A DNA stretch of 64,000 nucleotides from Bolinopsis microptera (GCF_026151205.1 NC_087073.1:4175001-4239000), one strand, 5' to 3'; counted from the stretch's first letter, positions 27,201 to 33,635 are shown. Numbers and translations: made by a program. The notes: generated by a model not told the origin, from the letters alone.

Positions 27201-30200
27201 AAGGTAATGGCTGCACATCTGATCTCACATGATTAATTCTTAAGCGAAGAGTTATTTAATTTCAGCGACTCGAAGTTTTTTTGAGGAGTGACCCTGCTGA
27301 GCAGTAAACAGCCGATATGGTTGTGAATTGTGATTTTATTAAATTTGAAATATAGTCGCTAATTAAAGTTATAGTAATGTAACCACAGCACGAGAATGTT
27401 ACATGAACATACAGCATGAAAACAATAGTAACGATATTAAACTGCTGTTATATGTGAATAATAACCGAGAGACTTATGTGTAGTGTATACTTCGCGCTGA
27501 TATTCATTGAACCCGCCTTCTTTCCGCGCCAGATGCCGAACAGGAACTAGCTGAACTGCATGAGCAGCTAAACCTGGAATCAGACAAGACTAAAATTGCG
27601 GCAGACAGTTGTCTGAGTTTATCCTCGGAAGTTGAACTTCTGACAAAGGAGCTCGCTGTTTCCAAAGAAGGTAATGGCTGCACATGATTGATTCTAAAGT
27701 GATATTGCTCACCTCCACATCATCCAGATCTTTTTGATTTGAAAACCTAGAGACCGCCTTTTTGATTTAAAAACCGAGAGACGTTCTTTTGATTTAAAAA
27801 CCGAGACCACCTTTTTGATTTAAAAACCGAGACCACCTATACTCACACCTCAGCATCTTGAACCACTGATTGCTGCACATTTGATTGAATTATATACTGG
27901 GTAAAGATTAGCGCGGTGTGATCTGTACAGTGTACGTGTGTTTCAGTCTACTTATCTGTAACTGTTTAGTGTTTACTCTATTGATTTGTGAGGAAAGGTG
28001 TTGATAACTGGAGCTGTATGTGGCTGGGCGCGGCTGTCACTTATATTTACATGCATTTAACGTGATGAAATCTTACACAATTCAAACCGCTGTATTGATC
28101 AACTATTTTTCGCTTTTTCAGATTGTGAGAACCTTCTCACTAAAAACAAAGCTGCTAGTGAATTCATCGTAGAGCTCCAAAATGACTTGAAGGCAGCAGA
28201 TGAAGAAAAAACTTCCCTCGAGCATGAACATGACAAGTTGAAAGAGCAGCTTGCAGCTGTTCAACTTGGTAATACATCTTGTATATACATCTAGGCGTTT
28301 TAAAGATATAGTACTGAGCTTCGATTCCATATAACTTCGCATCGAATAATGCTTCGTTTTAAGCTAAATAGTAATCTATGGCCTATCAACTTTACAATAA
28401 GCTGTGTTTATGCATTGATTTTAGCTATGAATTTGGGTGCTTTTAACGATGGCTCAGGAGTGAGGAATAGATAAATACATACGGAGATAGAATTAGATAA
28501 ATCAGTCCTGAACTTTCTCTATATTCACTGCATTTTCAGAGGCCAGCGAAAAGTCAAATGCTCTAGAAGCTACTATTGCTGCCCTGCAGACCGAGCTTAA
28601 CAACATGAAGAACAGCCAAGTCTCTGCCATATCAGATGCTGAGTCGGAGATTTCAGAAAAATCCGAGGAGCTAGCAGTAGTTCAATCGGAAAACGAATCC
28701 CTGGAAGCCGAGAAAGAAATTCTCATGGTTGAAAAGGAAGAAAAATCAGAGCTGCTAGCAGCTGCTCTGTCCGATAACGAATCCTTGGAATCCGAGAAGG
28801 ATGTTATCCTGGGTGAAAAAGAAAACCTAGAATCCGCCAGTGCCGAACTGCAGTCTGAGGTAGAAACTTACAAGAAAGATCTTGAAGCCCTGGCAGAATC
28901 ACACCACAATCTCCAGCTTCAGATCCAATCGCTTCAAGGTGATCACAGTAAGCTGAACGAGGATCTGGTCACTCTCCAGGAACAACTTGCTAAAGCTTCC
29001 TCCGAGAGGGACGCCGCCCTGACAGAGCTGGACTCGGCCAGGGAGGAGATGAACCTCAAGATCGAGGAAGAAGTGCTGAAGAAATCTGCTGAGATCGTGG
29101 TTGAACAGGAGCAGGTTAAGACCTTGACCTCGAGCCTGAGCGAATATGAGGGCCAGATTGCTGGCTACAAGTCCAAGCTGGAGGAAATGCAAAAATTGGC
29201 CGATCAGCTTGATTCTGTGAACGGTAAATTTGTTGTCTTTATGTTTTATGATTTGTATTTCGTCGTATTTGTAGATAATCCGCTGGCTTATCTTGCCACT
29301 GATGTTATTTCGATGTTTGTCCCAATTGTAGAATGTAGATGTTGTAACCACACTGAGATGGTAACAATGAAGTACTTATAATAATTATTTAATTGCTAAC
29401 CTCCATTTCAGCTGAACTGACCAAATCTCAAGCCGAAGCTAACTCCATTCGACAAAAGTATGACGAATTAGACGGTAAGTTGTAGAAACATTTCAAGATG
29501 GCTTCTTAACTTTGCTCCTTTATGTTTCAGTTTCATAGATGTTTTGTGGTTTCGATTTGATTTGTAAAAGCAAACGTGAAACATCATTTAAGAGATACTC
29601 AACTTCCGAACTCAAATCAATAGCCATTAAAGTTTAAACACTTATCTTAGCATTTACACGATACAGTTCATCCGAGATTCAGGATGGAATCAATCCAGAT
29701 ATTATACCCTAACAAGTACATAAAAGCATAGATCATAGAACAACTACTGGCTAACTAATTAAGTATTTTAAAACCACCCTTTGTGTTGCTTATTTACTAA
29801 GCATGGTTTTCCAACGTATGTGCGCTACGCTAATCGCCTATTGCTTTGTGAGCCATGCATGTTCATGAATATCATTAATACAGGAGAGTTTAAGGTCAAG
29901 GACTCTTTGATCAAGTCGACAAAAGATTATAATGACGATCTCATGAAGCAATTGTCAGAGGCTAAACAGAGTGGCGACAAATTACAAAAATCGTTGAATA
30001 ATTACGAGAATTCCCAAAAAACGCGGGAAGGTAACATTAATGGCTTGCGAATGCGGTTCATGCCTATTCGTGACCGCTATGAAAGCGGTCGATATCCGTG
30101 CACGCTGCTTTGATAAATAATCCCCCAATCCACATTCCACACGCTGCTTGAATCACGATGGAATTCAGTCAGTTCGGTTCAATTGACGCACTGTTCAGCA

Positions 30201-31864
30201 AATTCAATTAAATACTCCAATTTTGCTGAGCAGTGTTTCAACTTCTAGTGCAATATGAACATGAAAGTAAACTGAGCTGACTGAACTTTATCCATGGTAT
30301 TAATAGTCCAAATTTAATACTATGTATCTTTTCATATAATACGCGCATGATTGAGTTAAATCCCAGCATGTTATTACTGTCCAACATCATCTAAACTAAA
30401 ATATTGGTCGTGGACAAAATCAAACACAAACGTTTAATTTTTAAAAGCTGTAGAATCAGTAGTCAGTCAAGAGTCACGATTAGATTTGTTAAATTGAACC
30501 CCAAAGATCATATAATATGAATGTGATATGATAATTCGATTTTTGGTGTGAACATTAGAAGAATTCCATAATTATGATCCAGATCATTAATAATTGTCTA
30601 GGTAGTATTTCAAAATCAAACGCATGACTATTGATTGCATTTCTGCTGATATTGTATTGCTTTCCGTGGGTAAATTAAGAATTGTTATTAGGCATTGCAT
30701 TTATACTATTCGTGTTATTTAAATGTTAACCAATAACCATATTACATCCTAACTTACAAGATTTGACGATTTATTTACTTCATTGCGTCTTTGTTTTTAC
30801 TCCTTGCATTTTCGGACATAATTTTCCTACCATCACCATAACATTGAACATCACAGGCAAAGCCGAGCGAACGATCAGCAAGAATGAAAAAGAACTTAAA
30901 GATCTGAAGGCTGCTCTGAACAAAGCCACCAAAGAGGCTGTCTCCAACCAGAAGGAAACTAAGCGCAGCAAAGATCAGCTGCTGAACGTGAAGGCAAACC
31001 TGAAGGAGACCCAAGATAAGCTGACCAGGATCTCGAAAGAGAAAAAGACTCTGCAAGTCCAGCTGAACACTCCACCCACCACCCCCTCCCCTCCCCCTGC
31101 CACCGTCACTGAAAACGGAGACATCCAGAGCTTAGGTTAGTCGGATAGTCAATTGTACATCTAATTCCAACCACATAATGATGAGTTGCGAATTTACTCA
31201 TATAGGGGAAAACATTTTTGTTTGAGTTTATGTACTATGCATCTCTGGATCTATTATTATTTTCTCCTACAGATAAGATTAAGTCTCTGGAGAACCAGAT
31301 AAAAGACCTAAAGAAACAGAAGGAATCTAAGAAGGCTTTAGCGGAACCATCACCGAAGGAGCAGTCTCAAACGGTAATTAGTGTAATTAGTGTTCTTTTT
31401 CAATCACTGAAGGAGCAGTCTCAAACTGTAATTAGTGTAATTAGTGTTCTTTTTCAATCACTGAAGGAGCAGTCTCAAACTGTAATTAGTGTAATTAGTG
31501 TTCTTTTTCAATCACTGAAGGAGCAGTCTCAAACGGTAATTAGTGTAATTAGTGTTCTTTTTCAATCACTGAAGGAGCAGTCTCAAACGGTAATTAGTGT
31601 AATTAGTGTAATTAGTGTTCTTTTCCAATCCTTGTTTTATTAAAACCGTTGCTAACTATCAGACAATGTTATACGCATAGTTTATGCCCTTACCTTAGTT
31701 CCGTGTCAATCAGAAACTTTCTTTAATCCATCCTTTTTATATCTTTGATTCACTAATTTATAATGAAAATATTTTGTTTCCAGGGCGTAATGATGGGAGC
31801 CATTGGTCTGGCGGGGGTCAGCAGTGCACTCAGTGCTTACATCGCCACTCTCTACGGTTGCTAA
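2958..31864 (+). CDS. Long tail-anchored coiled-coil protein with MARCKS-like basic N-terminus (16 exons, 1022 aa)
   Basis: Exons: 2958-3243, 4070-4196, 4485-4620, 23624-23803, 23947-24084, 24504-24672, 25583-25825, 27054-27203, 27533-27670, 28122-28268, 28540-29223, 29412-29474, 29884-30030, 30857-31135, 31273-31373, 31784-31864. All introns are GT..AG and the phases match throughout; the sum is 3069 nt. Residues 1-95 are Ser/Lys/Pro-rich with two basic clusters (SSRFSMKKKKK and NMSFKKKKGK) that resemble the membrane- and calmodulin-binding MARCKS effector. Residues about 105-965 are Glu/Lys/Leu heptads with few prolines until a Pro/Thr stretch near 945-955. The last 26 residues are a Gly/Ala-rich hydrophobic helix ending in YGC, typical of a tail anchor. 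By architecture this fits a golgin-, kinectin- or giantin-like tether at ER or Golgi membranes; that role is inference. Missed small exons are possible. Confidence 0.85.
4070..4196 (+). CDS. Coiled-coil gene exon 2 (aa 96-137)
   Basis: Acceptor CCCACAG|AT, donor CCAA|GTAAAT. Its first two bases complete the Asp codon begun in exon 1. The coiled coil starts here (LVAARDKAGILEKDLESKQ). Confidence 0.8.
4485..4620 (+). CDS. Coiled-coil gene exon 3 (aa 138-183)
   Basis: Acceptor CTTTCAG|G, donor GAAGAG|GTAAGC in phase 0. Regular heptads (LSELKSRVDELESAEKDHL). The following intron is 19,003 bases long. Confidence 0.82.
4621..6999. other. First part of intron 3, no supported exon
   Basis: Mostly AT-rich sequence with a poly-G tract at about 4669-4679. 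The one clear structure is the hairpin at 5757-5826. A 74-codon open frame starting with ATG at 6532 lacks splice sites or a recognisable motif. Confidence 0.5.
5757..5826. repeat. Near-perfect 70-bp hairpin
   Basis: Arms of about 25 bases share GAAAATTTCTGATGATTCCG and its complement. The inner parts also pair (GTGTATT with AATACAC), leaving a loop of only a few bases. It could be a tiny foldback MITE remnant; I see no clear target duplication. Confidence 0.75.
7025..7345 (-). CDS. Nested minus-strand gene, terminal exon (107 codons with stop)
   Basis: On the minus strand an acceptor CTACCCAG precedes GGG ACA GCA and an open frame of 106 residues ends in TAG at 7025. The codons read like a folded domain (VELVFDWSSNQTMSLKWAV, with VIQFVKFKPIPSNR near the end) but I do not recognise the family. 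The opposite strand is also open over 7080-7394, yet that reading has no matching splice sites. The previous exon ends in phase 0, as this one needs. It lies wholly within intron 3 of the coiled-coil gene, antisense to it. Confidence 0.55.
   Translation of the reverse strand, partial: GTAYLHEIKVVCERVELVFDWSSNQTMSLKWAVKLVEGETGHSGSDCTFLRARFNTNLMIGVVFDGEVACDDLFRCTFSDGVIQFVKFKPIPSNRCGNDWFSNLRI
7438..7584 (-). CDS. Nested minus-strand gene, penultimate exon (49 codons)
   Basis: Minus-strand acceptor TTCATTCTCAG|GTT and donor CTGCAG|GTAAGG bracket exactly 49 codons in phase 0-0, joining cleanly to the exon at 7025-7345 across a 92-base intron. The product starts VHSITINVPGLGDTIS and ends ETVLRNKLQ. 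No family was recognised. Upstream exons should lie to the right; blocks at 8845-9126 and 10425-10647 are candidates. Confidence 0.55.
7666..8105. repeat. 16-bp minisatellite, about 27 copies
   Basis: Perfect or near-perfect head-to-tail copies of CGCTCCCAAACTAGCA. The only variants seen are two copies with CACACTCCC in place of CACGCTCCC, near 7873 and 7938. Such homogeneity implies very recent expansion. It sits in intron 3, just upstream (in minus-strand sense) of the nested gene exons. Confidence 0.97.
8845..9126 (-). CDS. Candidate minus-strand exon block
   Basis: Open minus-strand frame of 93 codons with GC-rich third positions over 8990-9120 (motif TIVAVNGHRAPLHCKVVQ) and a possible internal acceptor TATTTACAG near 8985 before SEFLGENDQELLRRHLAM. 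It may be an upstream exon of the nested gene ending at 7025. Its phase does not connect directly to the exon at 7438-7584, so at least one further exon would be needed. No family recognised. Confidence 0.35.
   Translation of the reverse strand: MVLNLARGQGKEGTIVAVNGHRAPLHCKVVQGGGQGTEEFGGIFIIYRSEFLGENDQELLRRHLAMCKVGRIQNLLNSNNIGSNWQEQKYRQP
9532..9806 (+). CDS. Candidate plus-strand exon, unassigned
   Basis: Acceptor CGTTTCCAG|GA and a consensus donor TATGAT|GTAAGT enclose a fully open frame (2 nt plus 91 codons) with the internal sequence KTINIEFDELSLKVKK. It leaves in phase 0 and enters in phase 1. It could belong to a nested plus-strand gene in intron 3. Splicing between exon 1 (phase 1 out) and exon 4 of the coiled-coil gene would also keep frame, but the product is not coiled coil. 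Not recognised. Confidence 0.45.
10193..10243. repeat. 27-bp direct repeat, two copies
   Basis: The motif CGAAGTGCTGAACTATTTCG followed by TGTTTGT occurs twice with a short spacer, just before the exon-like blocks near 10.4-10.8 kb. Confidence 0.85.
10425..10647 (-). CDS. Candidate minus-strand exon, unassigned
   Basis: On the minus strand, CGCTTTTCTAG precedes an open frame of about 74 codons (HGSWLTIQKDEILFDVKYKA, later NNRIEQIKFRTLPTETQTY) with a possible donor GAGCG|GTAACT. Good codon content but no recognised domain. It may be a 5' exon of the nested minus-strand gene. Confidence 0.35.
10681..10837 (+). CDS. Candidate plus-strand exon, unassigned
   Basis: Acceptor ACGTGCAG|T and donor ATCGCT|GTAAGA enclose 1 nt plus 52 codons with strong codon bias (NLYSVLNTDFSLRLNRQDEV). 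It enters in phase 2 and leaves in phase 0, so it cannot follow 9532-9806 directly. A nested plus-strand gene with a missing exon is the simplest explanation. Not recognised. Confidence 0.4.
11889..12020. repeat. Dispersed repeat copy 1 (pair with 13577-13707)
   Basis: Shares about 130 bases with 13577-13707, including GGTCAGGTCTGAATATACCA and the ending GGACGCCCTC. Copies are in direct orientation 1.7 kb apart and differ by scattered substitutions. The family is not recognised. Confidence 0.85.
13577..13707. repeat. Dispersed repeat copy 2
   Basis: Second copy of the repeat at 11889-12020, same orientation, with small indels. Confidence 0.85.
15779..15849. repeat. 17-bp tandem repeat, four copies
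   Basis: Head-to-tail copies of CCTTTACTATTATACCC inside the left end of the 2-kb element. Diverged versions of the same array occur in the other two copies of that end (near 34940 and 55260). Confidence 0.85.
15873..15930. other. Two adjacent perfect GC hairpins with GAA triloops
   Basis: 15873-15891 is an 8-bp stem (GTGCACGC) closed by GAA; 15896-15930 is a 16-bp stem (GCCGGAGGCGGCGGCC) also closed by GAA. Four bases separate them. The first contains GCGAAGC, known as an exceptionally stable DNA mini-hairpin. The 55-kb copy of the host element lacks this segment, so it is an insertion or local expansion. Confidence 0.9.
17329..17838. repeat. Inverted repeat, about 147-bp arms
   Basis: Left arm 17329-17475 and right arm 17691-17838 are near-perfect complements with a 215-base loop. 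The arms carry the conserved block ACCGAGAATGAAATCGGTCG and end in CCATAATCATGG-type sequence. They form the right end of the 2-kb element. Confidence 0.9.
18682..18978 (-). CDS. Open minus-strand frame, unassigned
   Basis: A 98-codon frame with plausible codon content (RNTKHTAAKNRNKHHLLSNA, then TIDTELEKELLRARPLKK) ends in TGA. A weak acceptor TATTTTCAAG lies near its start. It could be the terminal exon of an otherwise unseen minus-strand gene or a transposon remnant. No family recognised. Confidence 0.25.
   Translation of the reverse strand: MSVLKLYFQVYGRNEQVSRRNTKHTAAKNRNKHHLLSNAKCDSGKTFRTLCKEATFPYDDRIFYVKNLGMTHHLATIDTELEKELLRARPLKKCDSAV
19093..19234 (+). CDS. Candidate plus-strand terminal exon with SKSAILAP repeats
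   Basis: After acceptor TTTACATAG an open frame encodes the motif SKSAILAP twice in a row (separated by IKG), then TYTSKIPKLLQQPATNGKSS, ending SEVC and TGA at 19232-19234. The three differences between the two SAILAP-coding copies fall at third codon positions and are all synonymous, which is what selection on a protein would leave. It enters in phase 2. Parent gene unknown; it sits in intron 3 of the coiled-coil gene. Confidence 0.4.
20603..20788 (+). CDS. Candidate alternative first exon of the coiled-coil gene (62 aa)
   Basis: An ATG opens a 62-codon frame rich in Asn-Gly-Glu repeats (NGDTENGENG, VENGENGVNG) and ends at ATAATG|GTAACT in phase 0, the phase needed by exon 4 at 23624. The head it would supply is acidic, replacing the basic MARCKS-like head made by exons 1-3. 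I see no TATA box. A separate small gene is the alternative. Confidence 0.45.
20905..20941. repeat. Perfect 17-bp stem hairpin
   Basis: CAACTTAATATTCTTAT pairs perfectly with its complement across a TTT loop. It lies 117 bases after the candidate exon at 20603-20788 and is too AT-rich to suggest an RNA gene. Confidence 0.9.
21107..22980. other. Intron 3 stretch with 13-bp minisatellite
   Basis: Apart from the 13-bp array and a short GA run near 22260, I see a palindromic patch with repeated AGACCCTGGATC at 21747-21790 and no supported exon. Confidence 0.5.
21838..21996. repeat. 13-bp minisatellite, 12 copies
   Basis: Twelve essentially identical head-to-tail copies of GTAGTCACGTACT. The unit contains TACGTGA-type self-complementary sequence, so single strands can fold locally. 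Confidence 0.97.
23003..23097 (+). promoter_or_regulatory. Candidate internal promoter: two E-boxes, CCAAT, TATA
   Basis: Two CACGTG E-boxes (23003-23008 and 23016-23021), a CCAAT at 23033, then CCAAT overlapping TATAAATA at 23086-23097 form a compact promoter-like cluster 180 bases before the short exon at 23279. CACGTG is the classic site of Myc/Max, USF and MiT-family factors. Confidence 0.5.
23279..23308 (+). CDS. Candidate alternative first exon of the coiled-coil gene (10 aa)
   Basis: ATG followed by nine codons (MVQRTKHLTR) and a strong donor CGA|GTATGT in phase 0. Exon 4 begins 315 bases later in the same phase. With the promoter cluster just upstream this would give a shorter protein of about 849 residues lacking the MARCKS-like head. 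Supported by signals only, not by transcript data. Confidence 0.5.
23624..23803 (+). CDS. Coiled-coil gene exon 4 (aa 184-243)
   Basis: Acceptor TTCCTCAG|CAC, donor CTTCAG|GTAAAC, phase 0-0, 60 codons. Clear heptads (NEISILKKQVDDFEKANS). First exon shared by all proposed transcript starts. Confidence 0.85.
23947..24084 (+). CDS. Coiled-coil gene exon 5 (aa 244-289)
   Basis: Acceptor CTCCGCAG|GTC, donor AAACAG|GTCAGT, phase 0-0, 46 codons of coiled coil (DELEARLAKKDNEKAEL). Confidence 0.85.
24194..24244. repeat. Intronic hairpin with 15-bp arms
   Basis: AAATTGAATTACTAC and its exact complement flank a loop that itself can pair (TACTCAAA with TTTGAGTA). It lies within intron 5 and could be a small foldback element. 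Confidence 0.85.
24504..24672 (+). CDS. Coiled-coil gene exon 6 (aa 290-345)
   Basis: Acceptor CCGTACAG|GTC, donor GAAG|GTAAGG. This exon switches the reading from phase 0 to phase 1; all following introns up to exon 15 are phase 1. Confidence 0.85.
25583..25825 (+). CDS. Coiled-coil gene exon 7 (aa 346-426)
   Basis: Acceptor CCTCCCAG|AT, donor ACAAG|GTAAAT, phase 1-1, 81 codons. The minus strand is open across this exon too, but that is the usual shadow of a Glu/Lys-rich coil. Confidence 0.87.
25851..26095. repeat. Purine-rich imperfect repeats in intron 7
   Basis: Irregular copies of GTGTGAGGGAGGAATGTTGA and a terminal GA run. Strong purine bias on the plus strand; no coding meaning. Confidence 0.7.
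27054..27203 (+). CDS. Coiled-coil gene exon 8 (aa 427-476)
   Basis: Acceptor CGCGCCAG|AT, donor GGAAG|GTAATG, phase 1-1, 50 codons. Its internal 12-base duplication adds one AKTA-type unit (AKTAAKTAADQ) relative to its paralogue exon 9. Confidence 0.85.
27533..27670 (+). CDS. Coiled-coil gene exon 9 (aa 477-522), duplicate of exon 8
   Basis: Same splice sites and phase as exon 8, 46 codons, with conservative changes (ELAELHEQLNLESDKTK). Both copies remain open and spliceable, so both probably enter the mRNA. Confidence 0.85.
27727..27838. repeat. 27-bp imperfect tandem repeat, four copies
   Basis: Copies of CTTTTTGATTTAAAAACCGA followed by GACCAC or similar, located in intron 9. Confidence 0.85.
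28122..28268 (+). CDS. Coiled-coil gene exon 10 (aa 523-571)
   Basis: Acceptor CTTTTTCAG|AT, donor ACTTG|GTAATA, phase 1-1, 49 codons, heptads throughout (HDKLKEQLAAVQL). Confidence 0.85.
28540..29223 (+). CDS. Coiled-coil gene exon 11 (aa 572-799), longest exon
   Basis: Acceptor CATTTTCAG|AG, donor GAACG|GTAAAT, phase 1-1, 228 codons. It contains two related blocks of the type SENESLEAEKE and SDNESLESEKD, pointing to an internal duplication of a 30-residue unit within the coil. Confidence 0.88.
29412..29474 (+). CDS. Coiled-coil gene exon 12 (aa 800-820)
   Basis: Acceptor CATTTCAG|CT, donor GACG|GTAAGT, phase 1-1, 21 codons, exactly three heptads. Confidence 0.8.
29884..30030 (+). CDS. Coiled-coil gene exon 13 (aa 821-869)
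   Basis: Acceptor AATACAG|GA, donor GGAAG|GTAACA, phase 1-1, 49 codons of coil. Confidence 0.83.
30157..30297. repeat. Imperfect 140-bp foldback in intron 13
   Basis: Outer arms carry GTTCAGTCAG-type sequence and its complement. Inner arms CACTGTTCAGCAAATT and AATTTTGCTGAGCAGTG pair well. This looks like a decayed foldback MITE. Confidence 0.7.
30857..31135 (+). CDS. Coiled-coil gene exon 14 (aa 870-962)
   Basis: Acceptor ACATCACAG|GC, donor CTTAG|GTTAGT, phase 1-1, 93 codons. A basic coil ends in a flexible Pro/Thr hinge (TPPTTPSPPPATVT) before the last coil segment and membrane anchor. Confidence 0.86.
31273..31373 (+). CDS. Coiled-coil gene exon 15 (aa 963-996), donor reiterated
   Basis: Acceptor CTCCTACAG|AT, shortest-form donor CAAACG|GTAATT at 31373 in phase 0. 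The final codons KEQSQT and the donor are the start of the 54-bp array that follows, so four more identical donors are available downstream. Confidence 0.8.
31353..31640 (+). repeat. 54-bp tandem repeat spanning a splice donor, five copies
   Basis: Each 54-base unit contains the exon end GAAGGAGCAGTCTCAAAC plus the donor GTAATT and a pyrimidine-rich stretch. Equivalent exon ends fall at 31373, 31427, 31481, 31535 and 31589. Because 54 is divisible by 3 and the array has no stop codon, use of a later donor inserts 18-residue units (VISVISVLFQSLKEQSQT) without a frameshift. Confidence 0.92.
31784..31864 (+). CDS. Coiled-coil gene exon 16 (aa 997-1022), membrane anchor
   Basis: Acceptor TGTTTCCAG|GGC in phase 0; 26 codons and TAA. 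The segment MMGAIGLAGVSSALSAYIAT is a single hydrophobic helix with small-residue spacing at the extreme C-terminus, as in tail-anchored proteins. Confidence 0.85.
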   Translation, partial: GVMMGAIGLAGVSSALSAYIATLYGC

Positions 31865-32475
31865 GCAACTTATTTCAGCTACTCCTCCTTTCCCCATTTT
31901 TATCCACCAAATTAGATGTAATAACTTATATTTTAAAATTAAAGGTGTTTCTGCTTACTTTTTGTTTGTTATTGAGCGCTGTGGCCTTTTTCTATCGAAA
32001 CCGCCCGACGATGTCTGAGAGCGGTCGAGATATTAATTCTCCATCCAATAATATGCTTCTAGTTTAAAGTATTAGAGGTATTTGTTTACTATAAAGCTGA
32101 CAAATTGAGTGGAGACGATTCTCTCTGAGTCTGACCCTTTTATCAGCCATCTCGTTTAGTTGTCACTGTTTTAAATGGTGCGGCCAACGTCTCATATTTT
32201 TCGATTACTACTAAATACGACATTTGATATGTGGGTTATATAGCTAATCATCGTAGCTCAGTTACAGTTTCTCTATTTTTAATAAGAAGATATGGTTCAT
32301 TAAATCTGATTCACCGACGAGAAATGAATTTCGTGCTCAACTAGCCACAGTTGATGCACCGAATTCTACATTATTACTTCAAGTTTTGTTAAGAAGATTG
32401 AGAAATTGAACTGTTAATTTTGTTTTGATTGTAATTGTTCTTTAATTCAATTTAATAAATTGAGTCTATAACTTG
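31865..32475 (+). other. 3' untranslated region of the coiled-coil gene
   Basis: AT-rich sequence following the stop codon, closed by AATAAA at 32454-32459. No further coding exon is needed after the stop. Confidence 0.6.
32454..32459 (+). promoter_or_regulatory. Polyadenylation signal AATAAA
   Basis: Canonical hexamer 590 bases after the stop codon, with TG-rich sequence shortly after (GAGTCTATAACTTGTTCC). Confidence 0.55.
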
Positions 32476-32966
32476 TTCCAGTCGATGGGCTTTAATAGTT
32501 CAATTTGAAATCGTATACCTGCAGTAATTATGAATAACATTAACTCAAACATCGTTCATAGCAGTCATGTTATTAACACGATTATTTTGAGGTGACCTTG
32601 GTGCCTGACCTGCAATAATTTAGAACGTTACCCACTATCTTAACAGTGATACTTTGACACACGTTGCAACCCTTTTTCGCGCGCACGAGAGAGGTATACA
32701 ACGCGTAGCAAGTGATACTGAAACTGTAAATTTGAAAGTCTTGATATACAGGGTGGGCCAAAAGTCAGTACCCATACGTTGGCCTTTATAGCTCAGTCAC
32801 TGATCAGTGCCCAATTGAAATAATTCTTTCTGGCCCGACTTAGTACCACCACTGGTTCGAGGAATTTGTCAAATCGAGAAATATTCGTGTTCATTTTAAA
32901 AAAAAATAAAGGTCCATTTTCGCATTTATTTGACGGATGTTACTTTGTAGGTTTACAACCTACCAG

Positions 32967-33137
32967 GTTACTGGGCGGCGCTCAGCCTGTCATTCCGTCA
33001 TGTTTATGAACATAATAGCCTGTGGTCCCTTAACGTGTGATACTCGTAAAATATCTGTTCCATATATTGGACCGTCGACGAGTCCAACTCGGCGCGCGTC
33101 CTGGTAGGTTGTAAACCTACAAGTGGTCCCCAGGTAA
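32967..33137 (-). mobile_element. 86-bp-family MITE, copy inside short element A
   Basis: Ends TTACTGGGC.. and ..CCCCAGGTAA match the other copies at 34122-34207 and 38437-38521. It is flanked by CCTACCAG and CCTACCAT. It is itself split by short element B at 33030-33122. Confidence 0.75.
33030..33122 (+). mobile_element. Short structured element, copy B (innermost)
   Basis: 93 bases from TTAACGTGTGATACTCG to AAACCTACAA, flanked by GTGGTCCC on both sides (33022-33029 and 33123-33130), which is MITE sequence. It is therefore the youngest layer at this site. Confidence 0.88.
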
Positions 33138-33368
33138 CCTACCATTACCAGGACGCGCGCCGAGTTGGTCTCGTCCAAAATATTTGTTCCAAATATTTTA
33201 TCATTTATGAGTATCACCCATTAAATGTTACTCGTCTAAATTTCTTCGAAGAAGCACGCGTCGCTTTTCTCTCGAAATGTTGACCCGAGGCAAGTGCTAC
33301 TGCTAGTGCATAGTGCTACGAAATCGTATCTGTATAGCGCGCGCCGGGCTAGTCCATTAACAATGGAC

Positions 33369-33454
33369 TTAACGGGTGATACTCGTAAAATATCTGTTCC
33401 AGGACCGTCGACGAGTCCAACTCGGCGCGCGTCCTGGTAGGACATAAACCTACA
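33369..33454 (+). mobile_element. Short structured element, copy 3
   Basis: 86 bases, TSD ACAATGGAC at 33360-33368 and 33455-33463. Slightly shorter because the TATATTGG stem is reduced. Confidence 0.88.
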
Positions 33455-33635
33455 ACAATGGACAGGCATTTATTTGATAATTAAAGTTTGGATAGTCGGA
33501 CCGAGCTAAATTTTATTAAATTATGTTTGGCCATTCGAATTACAAATTACGTTTGTCCTGAAAAAAAAGAGTTGTAGCTTCTCAGATGACCGAGATTTAC
33601 TTGGGGACCTCAGGCTATTATGTTCATATAAAACA

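Larger units (their letters stand above)
26790..27700 (+). repeat. Tandem duplication of an exon with its flanking intron
   Basis: The segment from about 26790 to 27252 (intron sequence plus exon 8) is repeated from about 27253 to 27690 (intron sequence plus exon 9). Shared intronic landmarks include GTCGCTAATTAAAGTTATAG and CCCTGCTGAGCAG. The copies differ by substitutions and small indels. Confidence 0.9.
32945..33224 (-). mobile_element. Short structured element, copy A (minus), split by a MITE
   Basis: Minus-strand copy of the 86-93-bp family, with TSD ATGTTACT at 32937-32944 and 33225-33232. It is interrupted at 32967-33137 by the 86-bp-family MITE. Confidence 0.8.

Noticed and set aside
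28899-29351. 150-codon minus-strand frame
   Set aside because: Antisense shadow of coiled-coil exon 11, running on into the intron.
32694-32699. Possible second gene start just after the coiled-coil gene
   Set aside because: No ATG-led exon or splice donor follows before the mariner element.
33030-33122. Hammerhead ribozyme in the short element (GACGAG and AAAA-like words near stems)
   Set aside because: The invariant CUGANGA and GAAA core boxes are absent in the right order on either strand.
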